From Hofstenia miamia (taxonomy: Eukaryota; Xenacoelomorpha; Acoela), in contig SCFE01000009.1 in NCBI GenBank assembly GCA_004352715.1, positions 1,828,754-1,892,753 on the forward strand: a stretch of 64,000 bases of DNA, read 5' to 3'. Shown piece by piece: positions 22,861-35,777 of this stretch. The number at the start of each line of letters is the position of its first letter. Positions within the stretch are counted from its first letter, which is position 1. A program made the position numbers and the translations under genes. Under the pieces are notes generated by a model that did no database searches, had not been told where the DNA came from, and worked only from the letters and a program-made list of their open reading frames with translations.

Positions 22861-24369
22861 CTGTGTTAGAACAGCAAGTGGGCTCTATCCGGCCCAGATT
22901 AATCATTCAGTATTCCGTTATGTTATAATCCATTTTGATTCTTAAAGTCAGTTTGCTGCTCTGGTTAAAAGAAGAGTTAGAAATGTATACACAAAAAAAG
23001 ATTGGCCGATTTTAGAAGAGTAAATTCATTCAATTAAAGACTAGCAAAGCAAGATAAACAAAATCAAAAGCAAATCCACAACATATTATAGTAATGGCAA
23101 CATAAATTCGTACAAATATAATTATCTTAAATTAAGAATTTAGTATAATTAAAGTTCCTACTGCTAAAATAGTGTATACAGTTGATAAAAATGATTCCAA
23201 AGACAATGGAAGTACGTCTTTATTTTTTAATGATGTTTGATGAAAACTGTCAAAGAATTAGTTTCAATTATATATATATATATATATATATATTGGTGAT
23301 TTGTAATAAAGTTTTCACATATATTGGTGCTTTGTAACGCTCACCACATATATTGGTGTTATGTAACCAAATGGTGTTNNNNNNNNNNNNNNNNNNNNNN
23401 NNNNNNNNNNNNNATATATCACATATTGCGCATCAAACTATTTATGAAAATTCTCAGAAACTAAAATATTAAATATAATCTCAATTTCTCTTCAGCAAGA
23501 TTTTTAGATATAATCCTGAATAGTATATCTTGACAAAATTTCATAACAGTCGGTCAGGAATTGACGAAGTCGTTTTTACAAATTTAGAAAAAAACAGGAA
23601 ACAAAATGAAAAAAAAGATAAAACAGAGTGAACATATAACAAACACGACACATAACTCAAATCAGATTTACTTTTTTTTTTTCTTTTAAGTTTAATTTTG
23701 GTCAAAAAAAAAACGTATAGAGCAAAGTGGATAGTTGAGACGGGTGACAAGGGCGATATTTCTGAATAGTATATTGCGTTTTGGGCTTGTTGAAAACATA
23801 TATAAAATTTCATTTTTGAAAAAAAATGTACATTCTCTGTGTGTTTGACCCACACTGTATAGCATATGAACATGTCTGGCCTCAAAGCGCATAAATTGAT
23901 TGCCATGATTACGTTTGTGGGGTTCTCCCTCCTCTCTGCGCGATATAGACTATATAGGTTTTATTTTTTAAAATAAAAAATTTCAATTTCTATTCATTCA
24001 AGTTGGTAAACAACCTTCATACATTTTTTCAAATTATAATTGAGAGACCTTGCTTTCTTGAACTTAACACCATCAGCATTTGATTGGTTAATAAACTAAA
24101 CTATACTATAATTTTTAAACAATTACAAATCAAAATGCTAGAATTGAATTTTTAATAATGGTAAAACAATTGATCATATATTAGTGAATATAGTTATGAT
24201 ATTAATGGGCTAATGTGTATAAACAAGACCCCAGTTTCTTTCGAACTCCTGCTCGACTCTACTAGAGACCCGGCTAGACTCGAATTTTAACATTAAACAG
24301 CGTGGCGCCCTTTTTAATGCAGAAATCGTTTTTCCACATTTACAAAGAATTTTCTCTAAGCCTATTTCT
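22861..24369. other. Intron DNA with a microsatellite, a degenerate minisatellite and a short gap
   Basis: 23265-23292 is a (TA)n tract. 23290-23377 holds three to four degenerate copies of an ACATATATTGGTG(T/C)TTTGTAA unit of about 40 bp, running into 36 N (23378-23413). A long minus-strand frame at 23541-23906 is low-complexity and unrecognised. Confidence 0.6.
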
Positions 24370-24790
24370 AAATTTTAAAATCTTAGGGCATGGGTATGTC
24401 TATTGGGAAACATACTCTAATGCAATGTTGAAAATTTCTATTAAAGCATATTTGTGTGGCAGAGGGTGTTGAAAAGATTAACAAGTTTTCTTTGAAAATT
24501 TCGAATTTTTGAAAAAGATTTAAATTATCTCCATACCTAGTGTTCAAGGAGGCAAAAAAAAACTTTGACTGTTTCTTGATATGTGCAAAGATATTCCAAA
24601 CCCAGAGGTCGCGGGGCCGAGGCGCAACGGCACGATCCGACAGAGCCAGCGTGCGGATTTAGAGCAAAAAAGAAAGAGTCTCTCCTCTATCATGTGGTAA
24701 TTTCAGATTGAGCATAGCGTCAATAGTTTTTGAGCTATAAGTGCTTAAAATTTTTTTATAGAATCATGACAAATTTTCAAAAATCACCAG
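24370..24790 (+). repeat. Dispersed repeat family, copy 3
   Basis: Inverted relative to copy 2 (17160-17570) and collinear with it over about 400 bp, with indels; it also matches copy 1 near its 3' half. Around 24600-24650 it contains a locally GC-rich insertion (GGTCGCGGGGCCGAGGCGCA) that the other copies lack or have lost. No protein is encoded. Confidence 0.6.
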
Positions 24791-27700
24791 GCCGTTTAAG
24801 GTTAAAAGACAGACCCTATCGCAGGCCCTGCGAAGCTAAAATGCAAAAGCCGGCTGAACTTCGAGCGTTTTGGACTCTACAGTAACAATGAATTACAAAC
24901 ATCGATTTAAGATTTAAATGCATAAAAATGTCATTACAACCACTTTGTGTAATTATGAATCAATAAAATTTACAAAAGGTAAATACGGCAAAGATGCCTA
25001 AAAGAAAATGAGTCAATATTTAAAATATTCTTAATAGGAGTAATTTGTTAAAAACGAGGACGAAACCAATTGTATTGTAACTCTAATGAAATGATATAAA
25101 AAACAGTTTGGGATAAAGAGCGTTATCTTCAAACGAAAACAAACAATAATCGTTTGTCTTATTGGCAAGTACAGTGAACTAATACAATACTATTACAGGA
25201 TTAGGATTCTGCTGCAAAAAGTTCTCCCATGCAGCATGATTTCTAGGTTATTAACCCTAATCTCGCTTATCTTACGTTTTCGTCCCAAACTAAAAATCTG
25301 AATAAAAGTTAGTTAAACTCAAACTAAGATATTCTAACAACTTGATTTTGTTCAGATAAGGATAAGATTATCACATGAGAATATTTTAGTTTATGTGTAT
25401 GCTGAAGAAGTACACATGATGAATTGCCAGATTCAGAATAATGACTTGTGAAAAGTCTTCATGAATTTTTTTAAACTAAAACGGCTTTAGGTGGAGAATC
25501 TGTGTTAGTCAATTCAATCAGAGCTTTGTGTTGACTAATCTATTCATCTGTCTTGTAGTGAAACTAATTATTTAGTATCACTAACTACATTTTCATGACT
25601 ATGGATTTTTCCACGTTTTTAACTAGAAATATTTGTTGGAGATGCGTATGTTTAAATAATTTAGATACGTATAGTGTCCCCTACAGTCGATAATACTTTG
25701 TATTGCGGGACTGTGAAGAAATCAATGTTGAAGAATTTGTTACGAATTCTTAGCAAAACAAATTAGCGGGAACATATTGTGAAATTAAAATTTCTACATA
25801 TCATTAATGTTTTGTATAATATAGAGCATTTCTTCGTTTCTTAAAATGAATATTATATAATACCAGGGGCCCATTGCGCCCGATTTCTCAGGGTCAAGGG
25901 CACAGTGTATTTTTAAAAAACTTAGTGAAATATATAGACGTGGCCATATTAGTATTCAGTTTTGCATGATTAACAAGTAAGAGGTGTTCAATTACAACCT
26001 GGATGGCTATGACCGTTTAAAAATACAATTATAATAAGCAAAGCAAACAGCTCGTCTGTAATTGAAGCCTAAGAAACCTTTCGAAAAATCGTACACCTAA
26101 ATGCGTCATTTCATAAATTTGTTTAACATATGACTGCAAGCTAGTCGCAATAAAGCAATTGGAAACAAAATTTCTCAAGGAGGGCACGTGCACCCGTGAG
26201 CCAAAGGCATGATGATACTGTATAATTTCGTTTATTTTCAGTACCTGAAAACGTAGGGTTAAAAATATATTATCACTAGAGAAAAACATTACTTTAAATA
26301 TTTGCAAAACGTTAATCCAAGATTAGGACAAAGTATTCTAGATTAGAGATTCTACAAAATTTGAGAAGTTAATAAAAATCCACCTCGAAAGTTATTGCAC
26401 ATGAAGAAAAAACAAATTATATATTCTGGGAAATTGTTCTGTGTACTGTGAAATCTTATGTAGTGCACATTTCCCGCGAAAACATACTTAATCGTGACTC
26501 CAAATACCCACAAGATAAATGGATTCCGAAAATTAATTGAACTAGAATATTTCAAAGTGTACTAAAACAGACATGGATTAACAACAGTTCAACTTAACTT
26601 AAATTTTAATCAATGTCTTTCTTTCACTGTTAGAGACAGAAAAAACCATTATATACATCATCAGTGGCAGTCAATTGAACAGCATAATTCGCTTACACAT
26701 GAATGCAGTGTAATAAGACGATAATAAAACTGACAAATAATTACTGGCACACATATAAATGAGTCAGTGAAAATCGTGCACTTATTATCAACAAAGATAG
26801 GAAAAACAAACAAAGTCTACACAACGCAGATAAACTAGAAACTGAATGCTATCTTAGAGAAAACAGTGATATAATGTACTATGATGTGAAACGCTTATTA
26901 GATTTCAGCATTTTTATAAGAAAGAACTATGAAAATATGCATATGAAACTATATGCAACCATATAACATCAATTATGAACTATAATTGAAATATAGCAGT
27001 CAATGTCATAAAATACCCTACACTTTATATCTATTGCATAGCCTCGACATGATCTCAAAATTTAAATGAATGCCTTATTTTGAATGGATTTTAAATCAAT
27101 TTAAAATAAATATGAATGCTGGTCATACATTTGAACCTTCAATTTTGTGCATGGTATGGCTCAAAAACAGCGCAATCACATGAAACATTTACCAATTAAC
27201 TAAAAGCATGAAATAAAATTTGAGATTCAATGTGCATGTGCAAAATATTTACTAGATTTTTTAAAGGTTCTCAAATTGACAGCAGTCATTTTTATACTAG
27301 CTAAAATCTAGAGTTCTGACTAATAACAATCGAATCATATCCAATTTTGTGACAGATAAAATCTTCATTTGAGTTAAGATCTGCTTAAAACGGTCATTCT
27401 TATTTTACAAAAAATTTTACTTCATGAACCAAGGCATCCATGAAAAGAAGAATGAGGCAAATTCAAAAATTTAAAATATTAATGGGATGAATGGACATTT
27501 TATCGTTTGAACAGTTAACACATTGTCCGCTGTGGGGCATATGTCTAATGCTAGGATTCACTGATCTAGAGTACATAGGATTAGAACGTGTATTCCAATA
27601 AAACCACTTGTTGGTTTAAAGTGCGATAGTAGACGATGCTGTGATGCTAAGTATTCAAATTATAGCGTTACAATGCTTATTTGAAAACACTGTCTGAGTT

Positions 27701-27949
27701 ACTAAAAATGGATATAATAATATAAATTAGAGAATATGCATTAGACCAATTCTATTACATTTTGTCAGCCCAGAGGAAGCTAGTTTGTATATCGTAATGG
27801 CTTGTGATCTATTACATAGATTACAAACACTCTTAGAATGAAATTGCACAGTATATAATCAGGAAAAGCTACGCATAAATCCATCAAAATATTCTATTGG
27901 AAAAATTGGTACAATCGTGTGAGAATTATCTTTGATGTCTTTTTTCTTT
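24791..27949. other. Intron DNA, no gene seen
   Basis: Long AT-rich stretch within the 8-kb intron of the DOCK-like gene. Two minus-strand frames (26029-26307 and 26352-26555) are open but unrecognised and probably chance. Confidence 0.4.
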
Positions 27950-28115
27950 GCAGAGCCCTTCTCCCACCTCATACTCTTCCATCTGCTCCTATTCCATCTT
28001 GTGACTGTCCTCGTTGCCGTAAAACTTGACTTCTGTTTTTATATTTTTGCAGTGTAGCCTTCAGCGGCTTATAAAGTCCTTCATTATTTTTATTATTATT
28101 ATTATTAGAAGTGTA
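27950..28115 (+). mobile_element. Possible 3' end of a non-LTR retrotransposon with (ATT)n tail
   Basis: A locally C-rich segment (CTCCCACCTCATACTCTTCC, then GACTGTCCTCGTTGCCGT encoding CDCPRCRKT before a stop) is followed by about 60 bp of untranslated-like sequence ending in TTATTATTATTATTATTAG. A cysteine-rich C-terminus followed by a 3' tail of trinucleotide repeats is typical for the end of several non-LTR retrotransposon clades. No upstream element body is visible, as expected for a strongly 5'-truncated insertion. Confidence 0.35.
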
Positions 28116-29498
28116 ACTACAAATCATATTTGCAGATATCAAATATTTGTGAATTTAACGAAACTGAGTAAAATTTGATCGTACAAACCATTTAGCTCAT
28201 TTAGTTATAATACTTATAATATTAATGTGGATGATTTCTGACAATTCCTGTGTTATAGCGTCTTTCACCAGCCTAGTATGGTGGGGCTAAAAATAGTAAT
28301 AAGACTAAGCACATAAATACAACATAAAAAAAACAAAATAAAATGCACAAAGGTCGTAAGAGAAGGTATTGCAACAACATTTTTATTGTATTTACTAATC
28401 CTTGTATTTGTGTTAGTGGCAGAAATTTTGCTGCATTCATATTAAATATTAAATTTTAAATTCCAAAACTATGCAAACGAATATTGGATTTAGCATTACA
28501 AGGTTACTTTAAATGCTCTAATGTAATCCATGAAGTTTTGAAGTTAATTCTGAGTGGTGGCAGCAACAACTGTTGTTCATACGCAAATACTTCGCATAAA
28601 CTGAATTATCTAGGATTATCTTTAAAGGTCGTTTTTAGGCTAGAACTACAAAGGAGCCAAAATTGACATTAAATATTTTACAAAGCTACACAAATTCACC
28701 TCCAAAATATATTGATGTCCAATGTGAACATATTTGTCAAAATGACCTAAGTTTTGTTTTTGTCTTATTTGGTTATAATAAGAAAATGTGCCCACATATG
28801 TTTCGCTATCTAAAGACGAAATCTTAAATGTAAATTATTTTAAAATTACTGATTAAGAGAGTAGTTAGAAAAATCGATCATTCTGTAATGAACATTATAG
28901 TTCCAACCCTAATTAAAACACCATAATACAAACTACAAATTTCATTTTATATCTACATGTATATTTCACATTTGCACAGAGGAATTACTCAAATGCTTAG
29001 ATAATACGCTTTCCTGTCATTCTTTCAATTTTGTATTGGAACGACAATCACTTAATTAAGAAGAACTTGTTTTGCCAAACCTTCTTCCTTAAATATGTTC
29101 TGCTACGTTTCGAAGTTATTAGTGAATTTGTTTAACCATTCGTTACAATTTTATAGTCAACAATAAGAACACAATGCGGCAATATTGTAGCTTAAGAAAA
29201 AATGGACAATGAAATCAAATTTACAGTTGTAACAAAAGACTTGGAAAGAATATCATACATTCGTCGACTAAAGCTCATTATTTAAAAACATTAAATGCAT
29301 TAAAAGAGTTTGCTTAACAATTGACTGAAACAGATAAAGGTCGATGTGTAGAATTTACAGAGACCGCCTCAAAATAGAAACGCATGTTCAATACTTTATT
29401 TGAATACAATTTGCGGCTGCAGAGAAGAAGAGCGTACAGTGACGAAATATCATCACTATCAGAGGTTTTAGTCGTCACCGCAGTTAAGTACAAAAAAG

Positions 29499-29502
<4 letters not shown>
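28116..29502. other. Intron DNA, no gene seen
   Basis: AT-rich with one unremarkable open frame (28484-28666). The segment 29390-29500 (GCGGCTGCAGAGAAGAAGAG) is slightly less AT-rich but matches nothing I know. Confidence 0.35.
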
Positions 29503-29533
<31 letters not shown>

Positions 29534-29712
29534 NNNNNNNNNNNNNNNNNNNNNNNNNNNNNNNNNNNNNNNNNNNNNNNNNNNNNNNNNNNNNNNNNNN
29601 NNNNNNNNNNNNNNNNNNNNNNNNNNNNNNNNNNNNNNNNNNNNNNNNNNNNNNNNNNNNNNNNNNNNNNNNNNNNNNNNNNNATATATATATATATATA
29701 TGTATATATATA
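29503..29712. other. (TA)n tract interrupted by a 150-N gap
   Basis: TA repeats on both sides of N 29534-29683. The right-hand tract is the target into which the Tc1-like element at 29713 inserted. Open frames across it are translated Ns and TA repeats. Confidence 0.9.
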
Positions 29713-30590
29713 CACTGCTGATCAAAAGTTTAGGACCACTTAAAAATTTTTAATATTTAATACAAAGAAGCCTGTTTACAGTTTGCTCGAGAGCACCAAA
29801 CATGGAACGTAGAGACATGGAGCAAAGTTTTGTTTTCTGACGAGAAAAAATTTAATCTTGATGGTCCTGATGGGTACGATACTGACACGACAAAGAGATG
29901 TCCCCTGAAATCTTCTCCACACGTAATAGCGGCGGGGGCTCCGTCATGGTGTCGGGTGCTTTTTCCTACAGAGGAACAATGGTGCTTCAGGTGGTGCATG
30001 GTCGTCAGACTGAAAATGGTTATGTCAACATGCAAAGATAATCTTTCACGACTAAAGACCCTCGTTTGTGTGGAGATGACTGGTTTTCCTGCAGGATAAT
30101 GCAGCAATCCACGCTGCCCGCCACACCATGACCTTCTTTCAAGAAAATGGCATCTCTCTAGTACCTCATCCAGCCTGCTCACCCAATCAAAAATGTTTGA
30201 GGTGGATGGCAAGAAATGTGTACAAAAATGGTAAGCAATTTACAACAGTAAATGAACCCCGTGATGCTATCATTAGAAGTTGGAGCAACATTCCCCCCTA
30301 CCCTCATGGAAACCCTCATTTCTAGCATGCCACATACTCATTACTAAGTTCAAAATTTACTTTATTCAACGTCCTTGTTGTAGATTTTGAAAATGGTCTT
30401 ATAATTTTGATGAACTCTGAATGCAGTTTTTGCAAAATAAGTGACTTGATTTTATAAATTCATTATGTTCATAAGTTTTTGTTGCTCTAATCTTTTCATT
30501 AGACATTACACCTGCCCCTATTCAAGAGACAGCAGTTGTTTATCACTAAAAATAGTGATTTTAAAAATTTCCAAGTGGTCTTAAATTTAT
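29713..30590 (+). mobile_element. Tc1/mariner-type transposon, 5'-deleted and frameshifted
   Basis: The left terminal repeat CACTGCTGATCAAAAGTTTA continues with GGACCACTT; the right end (30562-30588) carries the inverse AAGTGGTCTTAAATTT and then fades into another (TA)n tract, consistent with TA-target insertion. The remaining transposase begins with [13 protein letters not shown], then [17 protein letters not shown] (second block of the DDE core), then [16 protein letters not shown] with its catalytic Asp, LVPHPACSPNQ, and NGKQFTTVNEPRDAIIRSW near 30320. The N-terminal DNA-binding domain is gone and frames shift near 30095 and elsewhere, so it cannot act. Confidence 0.75.
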
Positions 30591-30829
30591 TATATATATA
30601 TATATATATATAGATTTATGACTTCAGCTGATAGTACACATGCGAATTCATGAAATGTATAGTGATAATGAATTTAAAAAACCGTATCTATTGATCACAT
30701 TGATTCCTACTATAAATAAGACAATTTTTTGAGTGAAAATTTAATTAAAACAGCATTCTGATAGAGGTGTCACTTTAAATATGAATCTTGTTCTAAATTA
30801 AGGTTATAACCAAATACTAAAGTACTTAC

Positions 30830-30932
30830 GTCTCCTCATATTTCCTTGTTTTCTTTACAAACTCAATGCAAGATGACGGAAAATAGCCACATCGACTATT
30901 CAAGTCGTTCATTTTTTCCCCATACATCCAAC
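30830..30932 (-). CDS. DOCK-family Rac GEF, SH3-domain exon
   Basis: 103-nt minus-strand exon with acceptor GCATTTAG and donor GTAAGT. It encodes GWMYGEKMNDLNSRCGYFPS followed by SCIEFVKKTRK. GW-xGE...GYFPSSxIE is the second half of an SH3 domain (the Trp of the ligand groove, and the FPSxYV strand). In DOCK180-type proteins this N-terminal SH3 folds back on the DHR-2 domain and binds ELMO. It leaves two bases that the exon at 22860 completes. The first half of the SH3 domain and the start codon are not found in the window, so the gene begins further right or is interrupted. Confidence 0.75.
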
Positions 30933-33279
30933 CTAAATGCAACACAAAATAAACTAAGTAGCAACCAAATGTAAAATGCAAGTGGCCCCTCTGTTAAAAC
31001 TGTTGATGGTGTTTTCTTTTTTAAAATTATTGCCGTTCAAAAAGTCATGAAAAAAATATATATGAAAATGTTATAATTGTCCTTCAGGAGTTCGTTGCAA
31101 AAGTTTAAGAGAACTTGAGAAATACATAGGTACAAATACGTCTTTTGAAATCAATAACGAATCAAATATCATGTTTTTCTATGGTGGCTTCGAGACGACA
31201 AAGCAAGTGATGAAAGCCACTTTTAGGTCCATTATTTATCAACACAATTAAACACCAAAGCAATTATCAGCAAATCAACTTCCAGTACACGAATTAATCT
31301 ATCAATAAAGCAAATTGATTCACGCAAAAAGTTAAATGTTGTTAAGATTTTCTAATAACTCTTATAAATTTCCAAAAAGAACAAACCTATTATCCTGAGA
31401 AAATTACTAATTCCTTTAGTCAAACAATGCAGTTAAATCATGCTCATTCATAAAAATGTTTGTGGCGTGATTGAATTTAGAACTGTGATCTAATTAATTC
31501 AATTTGAAATGGCAAAAATATGTCATTTTTATAAACACATCCAATAAATTCTTGTCAATAATTCGTATGAAACTTTGTTCCAAAATACATTTCTTTTAAC
31601 ATTTTAGGGACAGATATATTTCTCAGGTGCACAAACTATTGAACTCAATGAAAATTGTACAAATCAAAACCTTTTATGAGACAAAAATCATTTACCAGGT
31701 TAATATTAGATTTTAGTGATGTCTGCTGTCAACATTACACTTTCGGACGTTTGAAATCTCTCTGGTTCACGATTTCCCCCGGTTGTTGGTGCTATCAAGA
31801 AGGATGTAATGATTTTCCTGCTACATCAAGTCATTTCCTATCTGCCTACTCTGCTTCTGTCTTCGAACGACGCCCACTCTAATGTAGCTCGTCATTGACA
31901 GAATCCCTTGCCAAACTCACGTCTGATATCTAGTGCCTTTAATCACAAATGTTTTCCTAAGTGTTGTTACCTGATGGCCTTTTAATTCACTACTATTGCA
32001 TCTCCGATGATGAGCGCAAGCAGTTTGGTCTTTGTCCTCACTGTCACGTTTACCTTCATCGTGATTGACTATCTGGTCAAACTGGCTCTGTGTGTACTAT
32101 TTTACTTAACTCTGGTTTTATTTATTACTAGTCAATGAAACCTGACTTGATCCTGCTGTTATGACTAGTTTTTCCTAACTATTTTTTGGCTTAATTAATT
32201 TTAACGAATGTTTAATATTCGTAACCTTGTCATTTATGCTAACTAACACTAATAAAAAGCTTTACACCTGTTCTAAGTTATAAATCTGCAATTATTGTAG
32301 AATGACCAACTTCTGTACAGCCATTAACGCAAATGGCGGTCACAAATGACCGTACGAAATTGTCTATCACTACCAATCTTCAAATAATAAAATCTTTGAA
32401 AAAAATTATGCTATTTCCAAAATGCTATATTCTTTTCTCTGCTAAACGACAAGAACATAATTTATGGAACAGTCACAAAAAACAAATTTTTCTTCCGGTC
32501 CAACACATTATCGATATCGTGATTGCTTGCATTTAACAATTGGCCCTTGTATTATTTTGTTAATTTTGAGTTGCGCTTACTAAGCATGGAACATGAATGA
32601 TCCAAAGAGGATTTGGCAAAGTTGGATGGTGAAATCTTTGCTGGAAATTGTTGAATGCGACACATTCTTGTAGTAAATCTATGAATACATTCATTAGACA
32701 GGTTTTCAGTTGAAAAGGGATAATCTTCCTCATGAAAATCGGAATCAAGATTTGCAAAAACCAGAGTATAAACGCCTTCACTCCCCTCTCAGTGAGGTCG
32801 TTCTGCCATTAGTAATACAGTGTCAGTTTGTGTGCAGATATTTTTCAATTGATTGGGGATTAAAATATCAATCTGAAGATTGACCCAATCCCTTACATAA
32901 AAACCAATGTGCGGTTAAAATTAACGCACTGGGCGTTTGATATTTTTTAAAAATATAAACAAAAAATGATAAGTTTATAAAGGATATTGCTCAATTCAAA
33001 GAAAAGAATAAAATCAGCCAATTTGGGGCACCCACTAACAGGACTTTTTAAATGAGAGCAATATCAATGTTGCAAGAGGTCAATTTTGACTGCTTTGGAC
33101 GTCTTAGTGTTAATTAGACAGCAGATGCAAATTTGCCGCTTTTGAAAAGCTTGAAGTCAACATGTTCGTAAACTCTAATTGAAAAATTTCAAAGTTTGTT
33201 TTTTTACAGTTAAAGCATGCAATCAGAATAACCATAAAAAACTTAGTAGAAACTTAGTAGTTGCGCATTAATGTTGAGT
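30933..33279. other. Intergenic or intronic DNA, no gene seen
   Basis: 31700-32110 is less AT-rich than its surroundings (for example GTTGGTGCTATCAAGAAGGA) and may be an old transposon piece, but no frame is interpretable. Open frames at 32333-32536 (plus) and 32560-32781 (minus) are unrecognised. Confidence 0.35.
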
Positions 33280-33570
33280 AATAGAATGGATAACAAATTC
33301 GGCGAAGGTATAGAATAGGGTACACAAGCAGCACGCGGACAAAATAAACACAAATATATAGTAAAAAACGATGAGAAATGCAATAACACGTAAAAAGTTT
33401 AAAAAATAATAGATATAGACCAATAATTTTGCATAATTAACCAAATTGGTAGCACGTGGTATATATTTAAGGATATTAGCACAGAAAACTTGAAATTCAT
33501 AGAAAATTATTATCTATTATTAAACAAATTATATGATATAAAGCATATTCATTTTTAGTGTAAATAAAAA
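33280..33570 (+). repeat. Dispersed repeat, copy A (inverted copy at 42930-43240)
   Basis: Matches the reverse complement of 42930-43240 along about 290 bp with substitutions. Shared words include GGTATAGAATAGGGT, GCACGCGGACAAAATAAA, AGATATAGACC, GATATTAGCACAGA/GATGATAGCGCAGA and AATTATTATCTATTATT. Both copies have the same TAA in the best-looking frame (a codon before the segment STWYIFKDIS in copy A), so it is more likely a non-coding piece of a retroelement or a short interspersed repeat than a gene. Confidence 0.6.
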
Positions 33571-34364
33571 ATTTGGAAACTTCTATACTTTGCAACCACT
33601 TTGCATTTTCAGAGAATTTGTTTGCCCGATTTGTATATATTTCCACATTGTATTTACCAATTAGTAAAATCGAATGTATAGCTAAAGTGACAGCATTGCA
33701 TAAACTTTTAATGCATAAATAGTATACATTCCGCTAATATTGTTATAAATATATTGAGTATAGTGCGGATGGACAGTATCGCCTGGGTGCAATTACCATG
33801 GGCCTGTAGATATGCAATTATTACTGAAAATTCAAATAAATTGACTCAAAGTGTTATATGCATTAAGTATACTTTATAGAATTATATATTTTCATACTTA
33901 TATTGAGCATGTATATGGGACTCAAAATAGAATCACATAGTACAAGAACACGTTATGCGCAAATTGATTCAAAACCAGAAATCGCCTTTTGTTAGTATAC
34001 GTTTGTGCCTTTGCGTATGTAGTGTCGGTTAACTGACTCTTCATAAAACTATAATCAAAAGCAGTGTCATTTCATTTGTTTTGCACCTAACTGCATGTAG
34101 TTCATCATTAATTATGTTTTACTCCATAAATCCTCATTACAGATTTAATGAAATATCTCATTTAACATTCAAATCTGTTGGTTGTTGTGTAGTAATTAAC
34201 ATTTTCCTTAAAGAGGTGCAATAGCCTAAGGAGATTAATTCTCATTCAGATATTTTTTACAGTTAGACATTGCCTTAAATAATGTGGAAATCCACACGTG
34301 TACAAGACGCCACGAATAAGATTTTATGTATAAAAAGGCCATCTACAATTTACGAAAGCGCCAT
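33571..34364. other. Intergenic DNA, no gene seen
   Basis: AT-rich with no supported coding or repeat signal. It ends in a short TATA-type microsatellite at 34378-34405, which truncates the retroelement on its right. Confidence 0.35.
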
Positions 34365-35777
34365 CTATAAGTATTTAAACATATATACATATATATATAT
34401 ATATGAATGAAATATTATAAACTGAGTTTTACCTACGTTAATTTTTAATTTATTGTGAGTGAAATAATTTATTAGGGATTCAACATCCTTTTGCAAAGAT
34501 TTTGCAGATATAATTGCATTCTTTCCTGTATTTATAAGACAAGTATCATCGGCATAGTGATATACTAAAGAATCTTTAGTATATAATGATAGATCATTTA
34601 TATAGAGCGCAAAAAGAATAGGCCCCAACACAGTACCGTGTGGTACTCCTTGATCTAGGTGTACATACTTAGAGAAAGCATTATTTATTCTGACTCGTTG
34701 TCGATGATTCTCTAAAAAGCTCATGATAAAATTTACAGCATTTATTCCAAATCCCTGCTGTAGTAATTATTTTTCAAAATGTGTAACCGTACACGTTTGT
34801 TTTTTGCCAAATTTAACTTAATTTTTTCGTAATTGACAAAATAGCATCCGATGTACTGTGACCCATACGAAATCCAAATTGATTATTTGAGAGAATTTTG
34901 TTTTCGGCAATAAAAGAGGACATGCTGGGTTATTCGCTGTAGGTCTTTTTCAGATAAGCACGATTGTTGAGGAGAGCGAGATGTAGCTTGAGCATAAGAA
35001 AGACCAGTTCTGCGCAAAGAAAGATTTTCTCGTGAAGGTGATGGAACATTGAAATGACGCTTGATTTGTGAGACAACAACGGAGAGTCCTTTTCGTGAGA
35101 GATGGATTCCATCAAGAGCTTTCAGATTAGAATTCACAGTTTTGAAACCAGACATAAAGTATGAGAATGTTGGTATTATATGGACATCTGAATTCTGAAA
35201 AGAACGGATGCTATCATTTAATTTTTCAATAGAAGCGTTCTTATACAAGATTGTTCGTTTTGAGACGGGAGTAATTTCGACGAGATGAATATGTTTAGGA
35301 TAGAACTTTTTATGGACAGCGTCCATACGATTTTAGAGATTAAACGCATCAAGGAGACCAGTGTTAATTACAACGTGTTCAAGCTTCTGTTTGGGATACG
35401 CTTCTACCTTTTTCTGAATTTGAGAGGTTGAATGACCTTAGTAGCTATGAACAGTAACTGAGTGACCAGGCAAGACATTCTTCGGACGGACGTATTTAAG
35501 AATAGAACTAGATATGATTAGAGTAGATGTGTCTTTTCTATTAACTTGTGTGCGTACGAGGGTTTTTCTTTTAATGGTTCTTCTTTTGATGTACAGATTA
35601 TTTCAGATGAGCTATCTTTTTGTAAGGTTTCTGTGGTGGGAGTTGATTCAGGCTGATTCGGAGAAGTAGATTGAAAGTTTTTTTCATGTGAAACTTGCGT
35701 ATAAATAGAATTGGTGGATGGATTTGCGGATGTAGCTGTGTCTTTATACTTTATGGGAGTGACTTGAGAACATTTAT

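Noticed and set aside
23541-23906. 121-codon minus-strand frame with a lysine/phenylalanine-rich end
   Set aside because: Low-complexity, no homology and no splice signals.
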